From: Trema orientale
Taxonomy: Eukaryota > Streptophyta > Magnoliopsida > Rosales > Cannabaceae
Direction of reading: 5' to 3'
Assembly: GCA_002914845.1 (NCBI GenBank)
Contig: JXTC01000117.1
Location: forward strand, 375,970-439,969
DNA: 64,000 bases
The notes under the pieces were generated by a model. That model made no database searches, was not told the DNA's origin, and was given only the letters and a program-made list of their open reading frames with translations. Made by a program: the position numbers and the translations under genes. This document shows, in pieces, positions 45,922 through 60,093 of the stretch; position 1 is the stretch's first letter; each line of letters opens with the position of its first letter.

Positions 45922-46107
45922 ATAATGCTATGTGTACCAAATTTTTTATACTAACACATGTGGCACGTGAGTTGGCAATATTCAATTGGTGAATATGATT
46001 AACTTATTTGTGATAAGTTTTAATACGCCAATTAAATAGTGCCAACTCAAATGCCACATGTGTTGGTATTAAAATTTTGGTATAAATTTTAGTACACTTA
46101 GCATTAT
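45922..46107. mobile_element. MITE with ATAATGCTANGTGTAC inverted ends
   Basis: The left end reads ATAATGCTATGTGTACC and the right end, reverse-complemented, reads ATAATGCTAAGTGTACT. Inner arms share ACACATGTGGCA and GAGTTGGCA. The whole 186-bp element can form one hairpin. Flanking TA/AT bases make the duplication ambiguous. Confidence 0.7.
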
Positions 46108-49100
46108 ATATTATACATATGTGATATTAGTTTGTTTGTAGTGTATAAATCACACTTGTGTAAACATAATTAGAAGTTTATAGATATATCATATTATAGT
46201 TTGTTTGTAGTGTATATGTAGCAATCAAAAAGAAATAAGGAAATATCCCAAAAAAATGCCCCTCTATTTAAAGAGTATATCTTTTTTTCTTTTTTATAAA
46301 ATAGATAATATTTTTGGGTTTGACCAGAACATAGGTTAAAACGTGGTATTTATCAATAATAGAGGTGATGTTCTTGGAATTATCCTAAGAAATAAATATA
46401 CTCAACAACCAACCAATCAACCATATCTGATTTCTTAATTTTCTCGTAGAAAAATCCCCAAAATTTAACATTTTTATCAGCTTTAATATCAAAGATCTAC
46501 AATCTTTAGTTGTGTTTCATCTTGGGTTAGTTTCTTTGATAATCAATACGTTCAAATCAAATATATATGTTTGTTTTTCGGAAAAAAAAATTCAAATATA
46601 TCTTTGCCAAAAAAACAAAAGTCAAATATATACATAGTTATTATGTGTAAGAAATTTCCAGATTTATTGGTGATGATAGTAATTGTTACGTTACATACTG
46701 CTATTTATATATAATTATGGAATTAATGAGTCCGAAAATGGTTGTAAAAGGAAAAATTTGCAAATTTGCAAATTTAGATAAAGATACAACAAGTGAATTA
46801 ATGTGTGGAGAAAGAACAAAGGGATGGGCCTATAAAAATTATTCTTCAACGTGCATGAGACGAAATTCAAAATGAGGAACCAAACTTATTTTCGTTAGTT
46901 CTTACATAAGATCGAATTATTTTTTTTTAAAGGAATAAAATCATTAATATGTTATATTTTCTTTTTAAAAAAAAATTGTTTATTGTAGTTTTCTTTATCT
47001 ATTTATTCTTATTTTTATCGGTAAAACTAATCCACGAAAGAGTAACATGTCTATCACGTGTCCCATACATACTTTTGTGCGTGGCACTTAGCACAGCTGC
47101 ACAGCGTTTATAGAAATTTGTAGGAGAAAATGAAAAAATATACCACAGTTGAGGCTATATTGCAATTTGCATCTATTATTACGGTTCACTCTTTACTTCA
47201 AAATTATCATCACGAAATAAGTGAAAGAAAACTAAGGTCATGTTTGGTATTTTATCCTTCTAATTTTCTATATAAAAGCTATTTCAAGAATTGAAAAATA
47301 TGATTCGAATCTTGTACCAAATGTGTCCTAAGTTTTCTAAGATTTTTCATAATGTTTATGTGGATATAAAGGGGTATTGTCAATTTTGACCATCTTTTTA
47401 AGCCCAATATCAAATAAGAGACAAAGTATAAATTATTTATAAAATTGTGCATTTAATAAACATTTTGGAATTCCAAACTTACCATTGCCTCTCCAAAACT
47501 AGAACCAATCAAAAAATTTCAAAAGGGTTAAGTACAAAAATTGAAAAAAAAAAATCAAGCCTATGTTCAAGCACGCATGGTCGAACACAAAATTGAACAC
47601 AGTCAAGCACGATCAAACACAAGGTCGAACACGCTCGAGTGCTATGGGGTATTGTAGGTGGTAAGATATTGTAAGGTGTTTTAGGATTTGTTGGGGAAGG
47701 GGATATTTAAGTAACTTTGGAAGTGTAAGATTGGAATGAGGATTATTTTTGATAATATTTACATATAAATCCATTTTATCACCATAAAGACATTAACAGA
47801 CACTTTGATGTAAAAAGCTTAGATATAAATAAGTCGTAACAACATATATAAATCCCTGGCATCCTTAATTTGTGGGAAATTAGTTTTGTAGTATCTAGTC
47901 TATGAGTATGTTTGGGATAATTTTTCTCATTTTAACTTGATAAAAAAAGAGCAAAAAACAATTATAACATCTCAATTATGAGCCCTTTTATTTCCTTGAG
48001 AATGTTAATAGATATCTTGATTGTAAACACTCTAGTTATAAATAAGTAGTAACGACCTAAATCCCTTGCGTCCTTTTTTGGAAATCAATTTTATAGCGTG
48101 TTGTCGCCGAGCACATTTGGGATAATTTTTTCTTTTGACTTAATAAAAAAAGAAAGTGCAAAAGCCAATTATAAATTCTCAAAATGGATAATCATTAGTG
48201 ATCATGTCCTATACTCGACTTTTGGAATAATTTGAACGATCAAAGTTGCTACTCGAAATTTTGGATATTATAAGATCGAAAAATATTAGTAAATAAATTT
48301 GAATTCGATTGCACCAGATCGACTCAGAAAAAGAAAAAAAAAATAGAAGCGCTCATATGATAACTAATTCTATTTACTAGTAATTGGTTGTTGCTTAATG
48401 GCAAGTTCTAAGAATATTCAATTCTTGAGTAGTATTAATTATAAGATATTTGTTTATAAATATTGTATTTTGCGATTACAAAGTATTCTCTCGAGTTTCA
48501 ATTTTAAAGTACAATTATGAATTATCCATGCTTTTATTGTTTCTTCCAAAATTTATAGCGAAATTAGTTTATAATTACAAGCAGTTGCTCTTAGACGTGT
48601 GCAAACACTCATTGTTCCTCTAATTAAATACAATTTATAAGTAAGACGGCTTCTAATTATGAAATGGCAGTCGTTCATGATGTCATTCGAATTATTTCGC
48701 TTTGATTTGTAAGAAAATATAATGATATAGCCAAAATCAATTTGAGGAAGAATTCCGTAATTATATAACAGATAAGGGTTTTCTTATTAGATTAATTAGT
48801 TTTATAAGGGTTGGGTTGCAATGAGGGACGTTGGAATTGTCACTTCGTACCCTCTAGTTCTATGGGCAGACAAACTAATACCACAAATGCAAATATTCCA
48901 ACAACTAGTCCCACTTGGACAAAGAGTGTTACAATTTGAAAGTGTATGTGACAGCAACTTATTGATACCTTTGTTGATTATCAAGATTTTGATTTTTGGG
49001 AAGATACCACAAGCCTCTTTTGGATTAGCTAAATACAATATCACCTTTGTGTTTTCATGAATGCAAAATGGATATGGATCCGAGTTTGCTAAATCAAGTA

Positions 49101-50771
49101 GACGCATGTCTTTTGACGAAATTTTAGTTATTGTAAGTTTTTAATTTGAAAAGGGAAAAAATGTATTATAAAAAACAATGGCACAAATGCCATCAGGTTA
49201 AATAGTTAAATTCTCTCTTAAACTTGCAATCAAATAACTTAAATGGCATATTGTAGCTATTTTCTTTTAACCCTAAAAAATAAATTTTGTTCAAATTTCT
49301 TATGAATAAAAAAATTAAAAAGTCATGATTATTTGACCAACTTTGACTAAGGGTTAAAGTCATCTCACATCATAGTTTTGATCAAATTTGACACCGGAAT
49401 ACTTTTTTCATATATTTTGATTTCTTGAAAATACAAGAGTAAAATCGGTATTTAGCTAAAACTAGATTTTATATTTTTCCTCAGATTTTCAATAGGTAGA
49501 ATTACAAAAAAAGTTGTATTGTGCTCGAGCTAAATTCTATTTTTTGTCATCCATCGTGTTCTGAAAAAATTTTTTTCATATGTCTACAAGAATATGTTAC
49601 AGGGAGTACTTTTTCAGATGTTTTTATAGTTTTCTTGATCAATCTCTTTTTTCTCTATCTATTCATTTATTAGCTGTCCAAATTCCTCTATTTCTTCATC
49701 TTTTCTCTCTAGTCCTGCATCACAATGTCACAATCACATGAATAGTTTCATAGTTTTAGAAAGCACCATGACAAGCATATATGAATAGTTTCATAGATTT
49801 AAAAAGCAGCATAACAAACATAACAACTAGGGATATTTTGGTAATTTTGACATTTTCACTCCTATTTTTAGATATAGGGCAGTAACGACAGATTTCAAAT
49901 GTTTATAATCATGAGGAAATTTAACTAGAGATTTGTCATGTTCCAAAAATCCTAGGAAAGATATTATACCGTGAACTGTAATTTATGGAAGGAATCTATA
50001 GTTTTCAAACTAAATCCAACTACAAGATATCGCTCTAATAGAATAGGGGTGATTCCGTGAGCACACTTAATATTTTTAGCAATTTTTTAATACGTAATTG
50101 TTCCATTATTTAATATGCCAATAATATGTATTAAGTTATTATTTTATTGCAATAATTGAAGTCAATTGTAATTTTCTTATTCTTAAAAGCATTCAAAGCT
50201 ACGTTGAACTTGTCCATATCCATTGTTTATTATTTGCTTACATCTCTTGGGTGTGTGTCATGGACCAACCCATTGCACCAATATTATTGCTCATCTTAGA
50301 AATAATAACTATTTTTTTAATTAGAAGTAATACTACATGCACCACCAAATTGTTTACCAAAGTTTATTCACGAACTAATGTCGCAAATTTGTATTCGATT
50401 TGTTCATTTTTAATTGGTCAATCTTACAATTAGTCGAGCAACTTTTTATCCTACCGATATAAAACATTGTTAATTGCCACATCTGTTCCTGAAATAATTT
50501 TGAAAGAAAATATTGTTGCGTGTTGTTTAATCCTTACAGTCAATTCTAGTGATCTTTATAAACTAGAACATATATAAGACTTTGGAATTAACTAGTTGGT
50601 ATGATCATTCAAAGAATGATAGACCATTTAATAACATAAGTAAAATCTGCTGTTACTTTGATTATCTGTCTGTATGTACCGTTTTCAATGCATGACAATA
50701 GGGATGGTGCATTCAGATAATTTTAGATAGTTTGTGGAGCTTGTTGGCACCCTGAAATACAATCATACCAC
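46108..50771. other. AT-rich intergenic DNA, no confirmed gene
   Basis: The phrase TAGTTTGTTTGTAGTGTAT occurs at about 46130 and 46197. A degenerate GGTCGAACACAA / CAAGCACG cluster lies at 47560-47640. A less AT-rich stretch at 48802-49107 has overlapping open frames on both strands (79 and 101 codons) that I do not recognise. Confidence 0.4.
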
Positions 50772-50997
50772 CAAGGATGGAGCCAACATTTTTGTTTAGT
50801 GGGCTAAAATCATATTTTGTATATTTTGTCTATTTTGTGGGATTATTATGCATATTTTTCTACTTTTTAATGGAGGCTTCGTATATGATTTGTGCTATAT
50901 AATTATGAACACACGTGAATTATTTGACTATTTTAAAAGAAAGATAAAATTGAACAGAGGCTCAAGTCCTAATAAGCATAATGAGGCTCCGTCTCTG
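50772..50997. mobile_element. Short hAT element, Tip100-like ends
   Basis: The left end reads CAAGGATGGAGCC and the right end, reverse-complemented, reads CAGAGACGGAGCC, resembling the CAGNGGCGGAGCC termini of Tip100-type hAT elements. The 8-bp flanks are CATACCAC and CCTACCAT, 6 of 8 shared, as expected of an old hAT duplication. It is 226 bp and non-coding. Confidence 0.65.
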
Positions 50998-52687
50998 CCT
51001 ACCATTGAGGTGGGATCTTTTGGGTTAGAGAATACAATCACCCAACAAGATCAAGTGATAAATTTTATATATTTTGACCAAAAATGTTAAAAGGGACTGG
51101 CGAGACATATTTGTCAAGTGTAGATATTAGTACTCTATTGACGTTAAAGTTTAAGGACTAAAATATGACTGATACAATAATTAGATTATTCTAACATAAT
51201 TAAATCCTAAGTGGAAAATTTTCTATCCTTTTATAGAGAATAGAGGTACTATTGGTGTCATCTCATACCAACCCGAGCACAATTACATACAACTAGTTCA
51301 TTTGTACCCCATATCGTTCTAGCCCCAGCATAGTTGATACTAATCATGTTGGGCTAAAAACATTTTTATTTTTGTTTCTATTTTCATTTCTTGTTTTTTA
51401 CATTTTTTTTAACTAAAATTATACTTAAAAAAAAACTTATTTGAATCTAATTTGAGTGTATGTTTTTGCAAACTAGTTAATCGTGCATATAACATGTCAT
51501 GCCTAGTTATCATATGCCTACTGTGTCTCGTTTCGTCAGCTTAGGCACGATTTGTTATCATTGTCGTACCGGGTATGGTTATTAACAATATCATGTTTGT
51601 GCCATCCATCTAATAATCATTTTGTGTATGTATTTTAACATATTCTTGTCGGCTTGTTTTAACACCTCTAATGGGAAAGGTTAGATTTTATTATGTTAGA
51701 CTTATATAGATCGAATTTGCATAATTTGATTTTGACAATATGATCAAACATTTATATTTGCATATACATTATGCATTGATAAGTTGACGTTGTTGCTTAC
51801 TATAGAAGTCTTTCATCTATTAAGTTACTCATTCTTGAAACCAACTATATATTTGGAAACTAAAACATTTTCATACAGAAACGGATATACAAATATATGT
51901 ATACACTAGTAGTTGCAAATTTCCCTCTTGCTAGATGTTCATTGCCAAAATGTTATATTTTTCTTTTTCGAAACATAAACTGATACTCATGATTTAAGTA
52001 TAAAATATAATCAGGCCCCAGATAAAAATAATTACAGCGACAACCATGGAACTAAAAAGATATCGAAAAATCAATTAAATTTCACTTTTTAGCTATGATA
52101 TTCTTTTAGTTTAGGTTAAATACTTTGGTAGTTCATGAACTCTACTCTCTTTCCAACTTTAATCCCTCAACTTCGTTTGTATCGTTCATAGTCCTTAAAT
52201 TATTCACTTTAGTTATTAGACATCCTATAAACTTAAGTACCATTTAATTGTTAACGAAATAACGTCATGAGTCCTGTGAATAAAACTAGAAAATAATTTA
52301 CAGTCCTTTAATTGTTTTTTAAATAGTTTTGAAAAGAACTCGCTTCCTCTCTGCTTTTTCCCCCATTCTAAAACAGATTTTCCATTTATTTTTTTTTTTG
52401 GTAACTCACTTGAGAAGTTGTTTGAGTTAGCTGCAATGGTGTTGGTTTGCTCCTCGGAATTCTGCATTCTGCTGCACCTTAGCAACAGGGCAAGGAGAAC
52501 TGTCAATTGGGGGGGTATGTTTTATCTTTTTGCGAAGGTGTTTAATTAATATGGATGAATGTTATGAAACTGGTTTATTACGATTTTGGAGTGCCTTGTC
52601 TACCTCAATTTCATGTTTGGGGTTGATATTTATATATTGGAGCATATATTGATTTTTTGGAAATTTTCGGGTACTGCTGATTCCAAT
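50998..52687. other. AT-rich intergenic DNA with a possible hAT relic
   Basis: The segment 51331-51670 has a right end (reverse-complemented TAGAGGTGTTAAAACAAGCC) and a left end (TAGTTGATACTAATCATGTT) that loosely match each other. It also has GGCACGATTTGT-type motifs like other hAT relics in the window, but no duplication. No gene is seen. Confidence 0.35.
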
Positions 52688-52709
52688 TTATATATATATA
52701 TATATATAT
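52688..52709. repeat. (TA)11 microsatellite
   Basis: 22 bases of uninterrupted TA repeat. Confidence 0.9.
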
Positions 52710-55700
52710 TATATCAACTGCGTCAATCATTAATATGTCATTTGTGAAATTGTGATTATTGTTTATACATAATTTTTACGAATGTTCCTAACAAGTATAT
52801 ATATATTTTGATAAATAATTGTTTTGCATTTATATGCAGCTTCATTTTGTTTGTTGTTGTTGTTTTTTTTTTTTTTTTTTTTAATTATGAGTTCATTGAA
52901 GGAATATATAGAAATATCAACCGGAATACAAAAGAACATAGACTCATGTAGAAAAAAAAAAGTCCATTTAGGGGGGGAAAAAAGAAGAAGAAGAAAGGAA
53001 GTTTTTTTTTTTTTCTTTTTAAGTTAAAGCAATGTAAATAATTTTTCCACTTTTATCCATCATGTATACGGCACATAATGTTTTTCTATCAACAATTTAA
53101 GAGAAATTAAGTTTTGGATGTCTAATAATACAAGTAAATAATTTAGGCATTATGAATGATATAAATTAAAATTGAGCGACAAAATTGGAGACAAAGTAAA
53201 GTTTAAGGACTACTGATATATTTAATCCTAAAAGTTTTTGAAGAAAAATAATATCTTTAGCAGTAAAAAAGAACACCTTTTTTCCCCTCAAAAAATAAAA
53301 ATAAAAATAGAACACCTTTTCTTAATCCTATTGGTACCGTTCAGTAATCGAAGAAACTAATCTAACAACTCATTCACGTAAAAAAAATTAAAATAAAATA
53401 AAAATATCCAACAGCTCCATCATCCATATTTTCGTGTGCTTCTAAGTCAACCCGTAGTCCCTTACTTACTAACAAATAACAACAATATACATGAGGCAGA
53501 GGTAAACTACATATAATAACGATGGAGGTGCTAGACTTGCTATTATCTTTCCATAGTTTATTCTCTTCTATAATTGAGATTTGAACGTAAATTAAACTAT
53601 TTAGGCTCATTAATCGAGAAGATCGTAATGAAATAGTTTTTTTTCCTTTTTTTTATACAAGAAATAGTTACAGATACAGTCTCGTGGTATTCCACATCAT
53701 CCTCTTCCAGAGTGGAAATTGATGCTCCGACNCCCCCCAAAAAAAAAAAAAAAAGGAAATGAAAATCAACAAACTAAATACACAACTTTTTTTAAAATCA
53801 AGTTTTGGTCATCAAATGATATTACATTTTCTTTTTTCCAAATGATTAAATATATACAAGACACACGTGATAAATTTAAATATCTTTATTTAATTAGGAT
53901 AAGGATAGAGAATCAACTGTCATATATCACTTGGTGTATATTATCTATCTAATTATATTATTTCATCAATTTGTTGCAAATATAATAGGAAATTTAAAAA
54001 CTTTTAGTTATATATATTTTTTTATAATAGTGCAAAACTTTTTATTTAACTTTTTGACTGCATAATAACTTTCTTTGGTTGAATAAGGGAATGAAAATTG
54101 ACGAATATTGAACTTCATGAGCAAGTTGCCAAGTAACAATTACTTTTTTGGTCAAATAGTCTTCTTTACAGTTTGGTCATATAAGCTTACGACTTAGGCC
54201 TTAGAGGCTTAGACTTACAGTATGATAAGAGTTATGCTAATGAAAGCGTAACATCTGAGTAAAATTTTGCTATGGATTATTATTTTGAATTTTGTATAAT
54301 TTTTGGTATGCGCTACATTTAGTGAATATATGATAGCACATATTTAATTTTAACACGTATCAAACTTATAATACATGTAAAAACAGACCTTTTTCAATAA
54401 TATATTTTGGAAAATAGACTCCATTCAAAAATTATTTGTAAAGTAAATCTTTAATTGTTTGGCAAATGTGACTAGAGTGGTCTAGCGACGTCTAAAGAGA
54501 TTTTAGCGAGAATGTTTAGCGTGGTCGAGTAATAAAAGCTATATATTTTCTAAAACACGCTATAAAAAAAATTCAAGCAAATATTATCCCGCAATAATAA
54601 TAGTAGATTTACGTTAATATAATGAAAATGCATTGCAATGTAAATTATAATACAGTACAGTACATGTAATGCGATATTATACTGCAACTAGAAACTACTT
54701 CAATTTACAGATTTACTTTCAAATAGAAATTATTGCAAGTAGAATTTTCATTTATCTTACTTCGTACATCATTTTCTCAAATTTTCCTTCATACACCATG
54801 CTTTTTCTGTTGTCTTAACATAACTAGTGGACAAGTTCAAAATTGTTCTCTTCGTTCAAAATTTGTTCAAACAGTGATCATCTTCTTTTTTCTTCTTTTT
54901 TTTTTAAAAAAAAAAACGGCAATTGAACAAATTACGGGTCAATACCAAAGTTGAAAAGTTGATAATAACATGTGTAATGCGTGGAGTTTGTTGGTGATGC
55001 TTCAGTACTGGAGTATAGTAATAGTCGAGTATAAATGGAGGATTATGATGAAATAATATCTATTTGACGAGTAAAATCATATTTTATACAGAAATTTGAA
55101 GTTAGAATTCAAAATACTACTTCGTAGCTATGAATCACAACAAAGAATCGCGTGTTTTCTTGCTTTTTGGCATTTAGAATGGTAATAACATGTGAGCATG
55201 CCTTGAGCTGAGCATTAGAGATCATCTTCGTATAAATGGTAACCACATTAATTAACCAACAATGATAAGATAAGTACGTATTTTGAATCCGCATCTTTTC
55301 ATAAAACAAAAGAAAATAAAATTTGAAAAAAAAAATGTGTCAACAACAAAGAGTAACGTACTATAATATCATTGTCGCAGACTTAATTAATTAGTTAATT
55401 GGTAACTACATTAAAGAAGAACTCTGACCATATTTATCTGTATATTATATTAATATAATGAGATAAAGAAATCGCTTAAAAATTATGTAGTATTACCACT
55501 TGGGTAGGAACACTAAGGTGGCTTTGGTCTTCCATTTAGTAATTGATCAACTTGAAAAGTAATTCATTTTTCTCTTAATTCTAGCATACCACAGAGAATA
55601 ATGATTGATAGAAACTTGTACTATTGGTCAACAGCTGGTTTTGAAGATTAATCAATAACACCTTTTCCTACGAAAGTTTTCATAGCCTGACGCCTTGATG

Positions 55701-57368
55701 AGAAAACTGACGGATTTGGAGACTTTTTATGGAGTGAATTTATGAAAGAGGGACTTTTCAGCAATGAAATAAGTACTATGTGAAAAATTCTAGAATGAGA
55801 ATGTTTAGTATATTAATTCAAGCATGCTAAGCTAGACTACGCATACTAATTAGAAAGATACCCTTTATCAGATTTGTTTGGCTTATGTACATGTGTAAGT
55901 AAACATACGTGTATTCACTATTTTCCAATGAATAATATCATTGTAGCACTCAATCCACAAATCCCTCTTTCCTTAGCCACATAAAAATACAGAAGAAGAT
56001 ATTTGTATCGATGATTTCTTTTTCGATAAACAGGTAAATTTTTTCTCTCTCTTGATTAGATAACCCCTCTTGTGCAAGAGAGATTTATTTGCTCTTTTAT
56101 TGAAGGCTGGCCGACCAAAACCAAATCTAGCTAACATGATTAGGGCCGTTCATGATATAAACTTGTCCCAAACGGCCTAGTCTAGATGTCCTCCACTCTA
56201 TTCCATAGTAAATTAGGTTACGAGAATAATTCCCCTATTGCTCCTAAAGTGGAAAGTTTTTTTCTAATCCAATTTTTGAACGGTAGGATTTAGATTTGAT
56301 ATCAAAAGAAAAATTAGGTTTATTAAGAAACGTTTTTGGTAGGGTATGTATCTTAGTAGTATCTTCACCGAACTCTCAAATTTTCATTAAATATATACAA
56401 ATTTGCATACTATTTGATACTATGAGAAGTACTTCTTATCAATAAATATTTATCATGATCCAAGGTTAACTTACGATTCTTTTACAGTGTTTGTAGTGAG
56501 GCGAAGAAGAGGAGGCCGTCAAGATTGAACCTATAAATACTAAGATTTACAATTGAATTTATATGGGGTCTATGGCCACTTACAATCCTAAATTCAGAAA
56601 AAATTAGTTAATTGATTGGATTATGCTCATACATATGAAGCCCGAATCTAGTTTTGATTCTCTTGCAAATAAAAAGAAAAAAAGAAAAAGAAGATGTTAG
56701 TAAAGATTCTATAGAGAATATGTGGAGAGAGAATAGAAGACCCAGTTTGAAGAAGAAGACATATATTTATAGGCAAATAAGATATGTTTAATAAATAAAA
56801 AATTCACAATTAACTAATTAATAATAATTATCATTGGATAACTCAGATACTTACTAGATAATATCTTATTTGAAGTATAAATATCTTGATATTCACAAGT
56901 AATAATTACCTCCTTTTTGAAATATAACCCCCATAAAAACATAAATACCAGCTCATATAAGTCTCACTATACAAGCAAATTCTTTGTCACAATTTGGTGT
57001 CATACTATTGTTATATCGGTATACTCATGTCACATCATTTTTAAAAGTTTGAAAAATACAATAAAATTTATAATTAAGTAGCTTCAAATTTAAAAGATGT
57101 GGTATAAATATGAGAGTTAGATCATCTTTTTGTGTGTATATAATAATGTCAATGTTATATTTAACACAAACAAAACTGTGTAAAATGTTAAATTTAACAC
57201 ATTATTTCACTTTTTTACTCCAATACAAAAAGTTACTCTGAATGTTATTTTTTAACTTCTTTTAATTTATTTAGTAACCGATAAGTTCAACTAGAGTAAC
57301 TAATTGAGCATTAAAAGTTGTGATTGCATTTCTCTTGTACTTTATGCTAAATTGTAATAAGAAAAAAA
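52710..57368. other. AT-rich intergenic DNA, no gene seen
   Basis: Position 53732 is an undetermined base (N) beside a C-run and an A-run. The rest consists of short unrecognised frames. Confidence 0.45.
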
Positions 57369-58044
57369 TGGCACTGTCAAGAGGACCAAGCCGGCCCATT
57401 AGCATGCATAGCACAACACGGTTTAGGCATGGCACCTATACTAAAATATGGGCCGGGCCACGCATAGTCCAGTTATGTGAGCTGTGTTAGGCTCATAAAT
57501 TAAGCACGATGGGCTCAGTGGCACAACTCAACATGACATATCACCCTAGCGAGTGGGCACGACCTATTTTCACGCTACACATATGTCTTATAATAAATAG
57601 ATTGTCCAATATACAAGTGCTAACTTAATTGGAAGACACTTTATCTATAATCAATTATGATACACAAATACTATAAATTATTTTTTGTTAACAAGTTTTA
57701 TATTTATGCATTAGTTCTTTTTATGTATACATTTGAATGATTTGGAGAAATTCATAAAAACGATACTAAAATCATTAAAATTTACCAATTATATAGGCTA
57801 ATTTTGACCCAAATAGATTTGTACGTCTTGGCACGTAGGCTGATACGATATAGCATAAAGTACGACATAGCACAATATGTTAAAGCATTGACCAACAGGC
57901 CGTGCTAGACCAATGATTTTGAACTTTGGACTGACATGGCACAACAAGACGAAGAAGTAGGTCATGCTTGACACGGCACGAAAATATGTTTGTGTCCAAC
58001 TCAAATAGGTCTTACCGGCACGACATGATATGTTTGATAGCTTT
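57369..58044. mobile_element. Probable hAT relic with GGCACGAC-rich ends
   Basis: The left part has AGCCGGCCCATTAGC, GGGCCGGGCCACG and GGCACGACC. The right part has CACGGCACGA and ACCGGCACGACATG. The outer ends TGTCAAGAGG and (reverse-complemented) TATCAAACAT align weakly. The composition matches the element at 38915-39504. No secure 8-bp duplication. Confidence 0.45.
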
Positions 58045-59629
58045 AAATAAAACCTATTTTTAGCCCAAAAACTTTAAACCCAAGCCCTTTTTGTCCCTGG
58101 CTTTTAATGACCCATTCAAGGCATTGCTGTATTAAAATTTTCTAATTTGTTCCTTTCTAATAATGAAACATCAAATTTTGACGAAATGTATCACTTTCTA
58201 GTCGCCAGTTTTGATAACTGAAAAAATATAGGGCAAAGAATACTCTTTGAATCATCATATTATGGAATTTTGGAAGTAAAACCCTATTATTTACCCACCC
58301 CTATTGAGCGAGGAAGAAGTCCCAACCTAGTTGAACGAGGGGAATGAATGCCCTTAATATTTGTTTTATGAATCATTATGTTAGGAATTTTGGGGGTAAA
58401 ACCCTAACCCTTACCCACCCTAATTAAATAAGATGAAATAAAAAGAGAAAACAAGGGCATTACATGTAATACATTCGGTCAAATTTTGAGGTTTCATGAA
58501 TAGAGTCAAACTGAGAAATTTTGATAGATTGAGTGTCTTAAATTGGTCATTTCAAAAGTTGGGAGCAAAATGAAATTCGGTTTTACTCTTTATAATATTA
58601 ACACATAAATTTATCATATTATTTCATTTTTCACTCCAATACATTATGCTATTCTAAATGTTAACTTTAGAATTTTATTTATTTAATAATTAATAAGTTA
58701 ACTTTAAACCAAACACTAACTATTAATTACTCTTAACTTTAAACCAAACACTATCTATTAATTACTCTCATGGAAAAATAAATAAGGTAATTGGTAAAAT
58801 GTCGATAGTATTGATTGATTGAGTATTAAAAAGTATGAATTTTAATGTTCCAAATTTACGATAAAATCAATCTTGTAATAAAGAAGTCAAAGTTAGTCAA
58901 CTGTCAAATTTTGGTATATGCCATAAATTTAATTTAGCACAAAAAATAGCATCAATTTAATTTTCACACTTCATGCTAAATTATAATATTGACTTATGCA
59001 TTTAGCATTGCATTGGAATTGCTATTAGGCACAAAAGGAGACACCAATTTGAGGAAAGAACACGAGTTTTCACTCTTCCCCTTTTAGACAAAAACATCCA
59101 CGAATTGAATCTTGATGTTGGTTTATTTTATTAAAGACTCTTTATCCACATTTTCCTTCCTTAAAGAATGAAAGAAACTATTATTGGAGGTAATGCGTGA
59201 TAGATTTTTTAAATAAATTATATGAATGTCAAAAGAAGAAAATCGTAATAAGGAAACCCAAACGATTAACAGTTGAGACAAGCTTTGATAGAGATAAGAG
59301 AGTAATAAACATATCAAAAATTGGGGCAAAGAAGAAACCTGAGATGTCATCACCCCTAGATAGTAGAACAACATTAGGAGCACATAACAAGGAGGGTGTC
59401 TCATTTAAATAATTAAATTAAGTAAACACAAACAATGGAATAGGTAAATGCCCAAATCACCATGGGAATAAATAATTCCTTTGTCTTCTTTTTTTTTTAA
59501 ATTAAAAAAATGTTAATATCACTAATAATGAAAGACAAGTTAAGGGTTTAAATAATAATATCAAAATTATCAAATCCCACCCTAGGCAAAATTAAATTAG
59601 AATAAAAGGAAAAATTGATAAGACCAAAG
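58045..59629. other. AT-rich intergenic DNA upstream of the PLATZ gene
   Basis: A phrase ending GGTAAAACCCTANNNNTTACCCACCC repeats at about 58275 and 58395, suggesting a 120-bp duplication. The plus frame at 59197-59412 (71 codons, lysine-rich) has no recognisable domain. Confidence 0.4.
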
Positions 59630-60093
59630 AGTGAGCATGAAAATGAAAGGAAATAAAAAGGAAAGAAGGAGGTGGGTTCCTTGCACCCAACGCATCTACC
59701 TTGGTTTGGGTTCGGAGTTTGGTTCGGTTGTGGACTTTGTGCGGATAAGAACGACCTCTTTCTCACTCTCTCTCTACAAAGCTCTCTCTCTCTTAACGCC
59801 ATCTACCACTCCCTACAAGAACCCATAATCTCCCTCACCGCCTCCACTCTTTCTAAACCTAAAAAATAAAAGGCCTCTCTTTCTCTCATTTTCTCTCGAA
59901 ACCTCACTCTCTCTCTCTCTCTAAAAGACTTCAGAAAAACACTCTCACATTTCATTCTCTCTCTATATTTCTCTCTTCATTCGCATTGTATTGTGTAATA
60001 GAGAGAGTGTTGTCTCTCTTTGGTTTAGTCAAGCTGGCGATCGAAAACCAAGACACCACAGTCCGTGAATTCAAGCCCAAGAGCAGGAGAATC
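59630..60093 (+). promoter_or_regulatory. Promoter and CT-rich 5' leader of the PLATZ gene
   Basis: The region changes from AT-rich DNA to a pyrimidine-rich leader with CTCTCTCT runs (for example 59906-59922), typical of plant 5' UTRs. TATA-like sequences are CTATATTT at about 59963 and AAAAATAAAAGG at about 59862. Neither is decisive, so the start site is not fixed. Confidence 0.5.

Noticed and set aside
59197-59412. Lysine-rich 71-codon ORF upstream of the PLATZ gene, and the minus frame opposite it
   Set aside because: No recognisable domain. The sequence is ordinary AT-rich upstream DNA.
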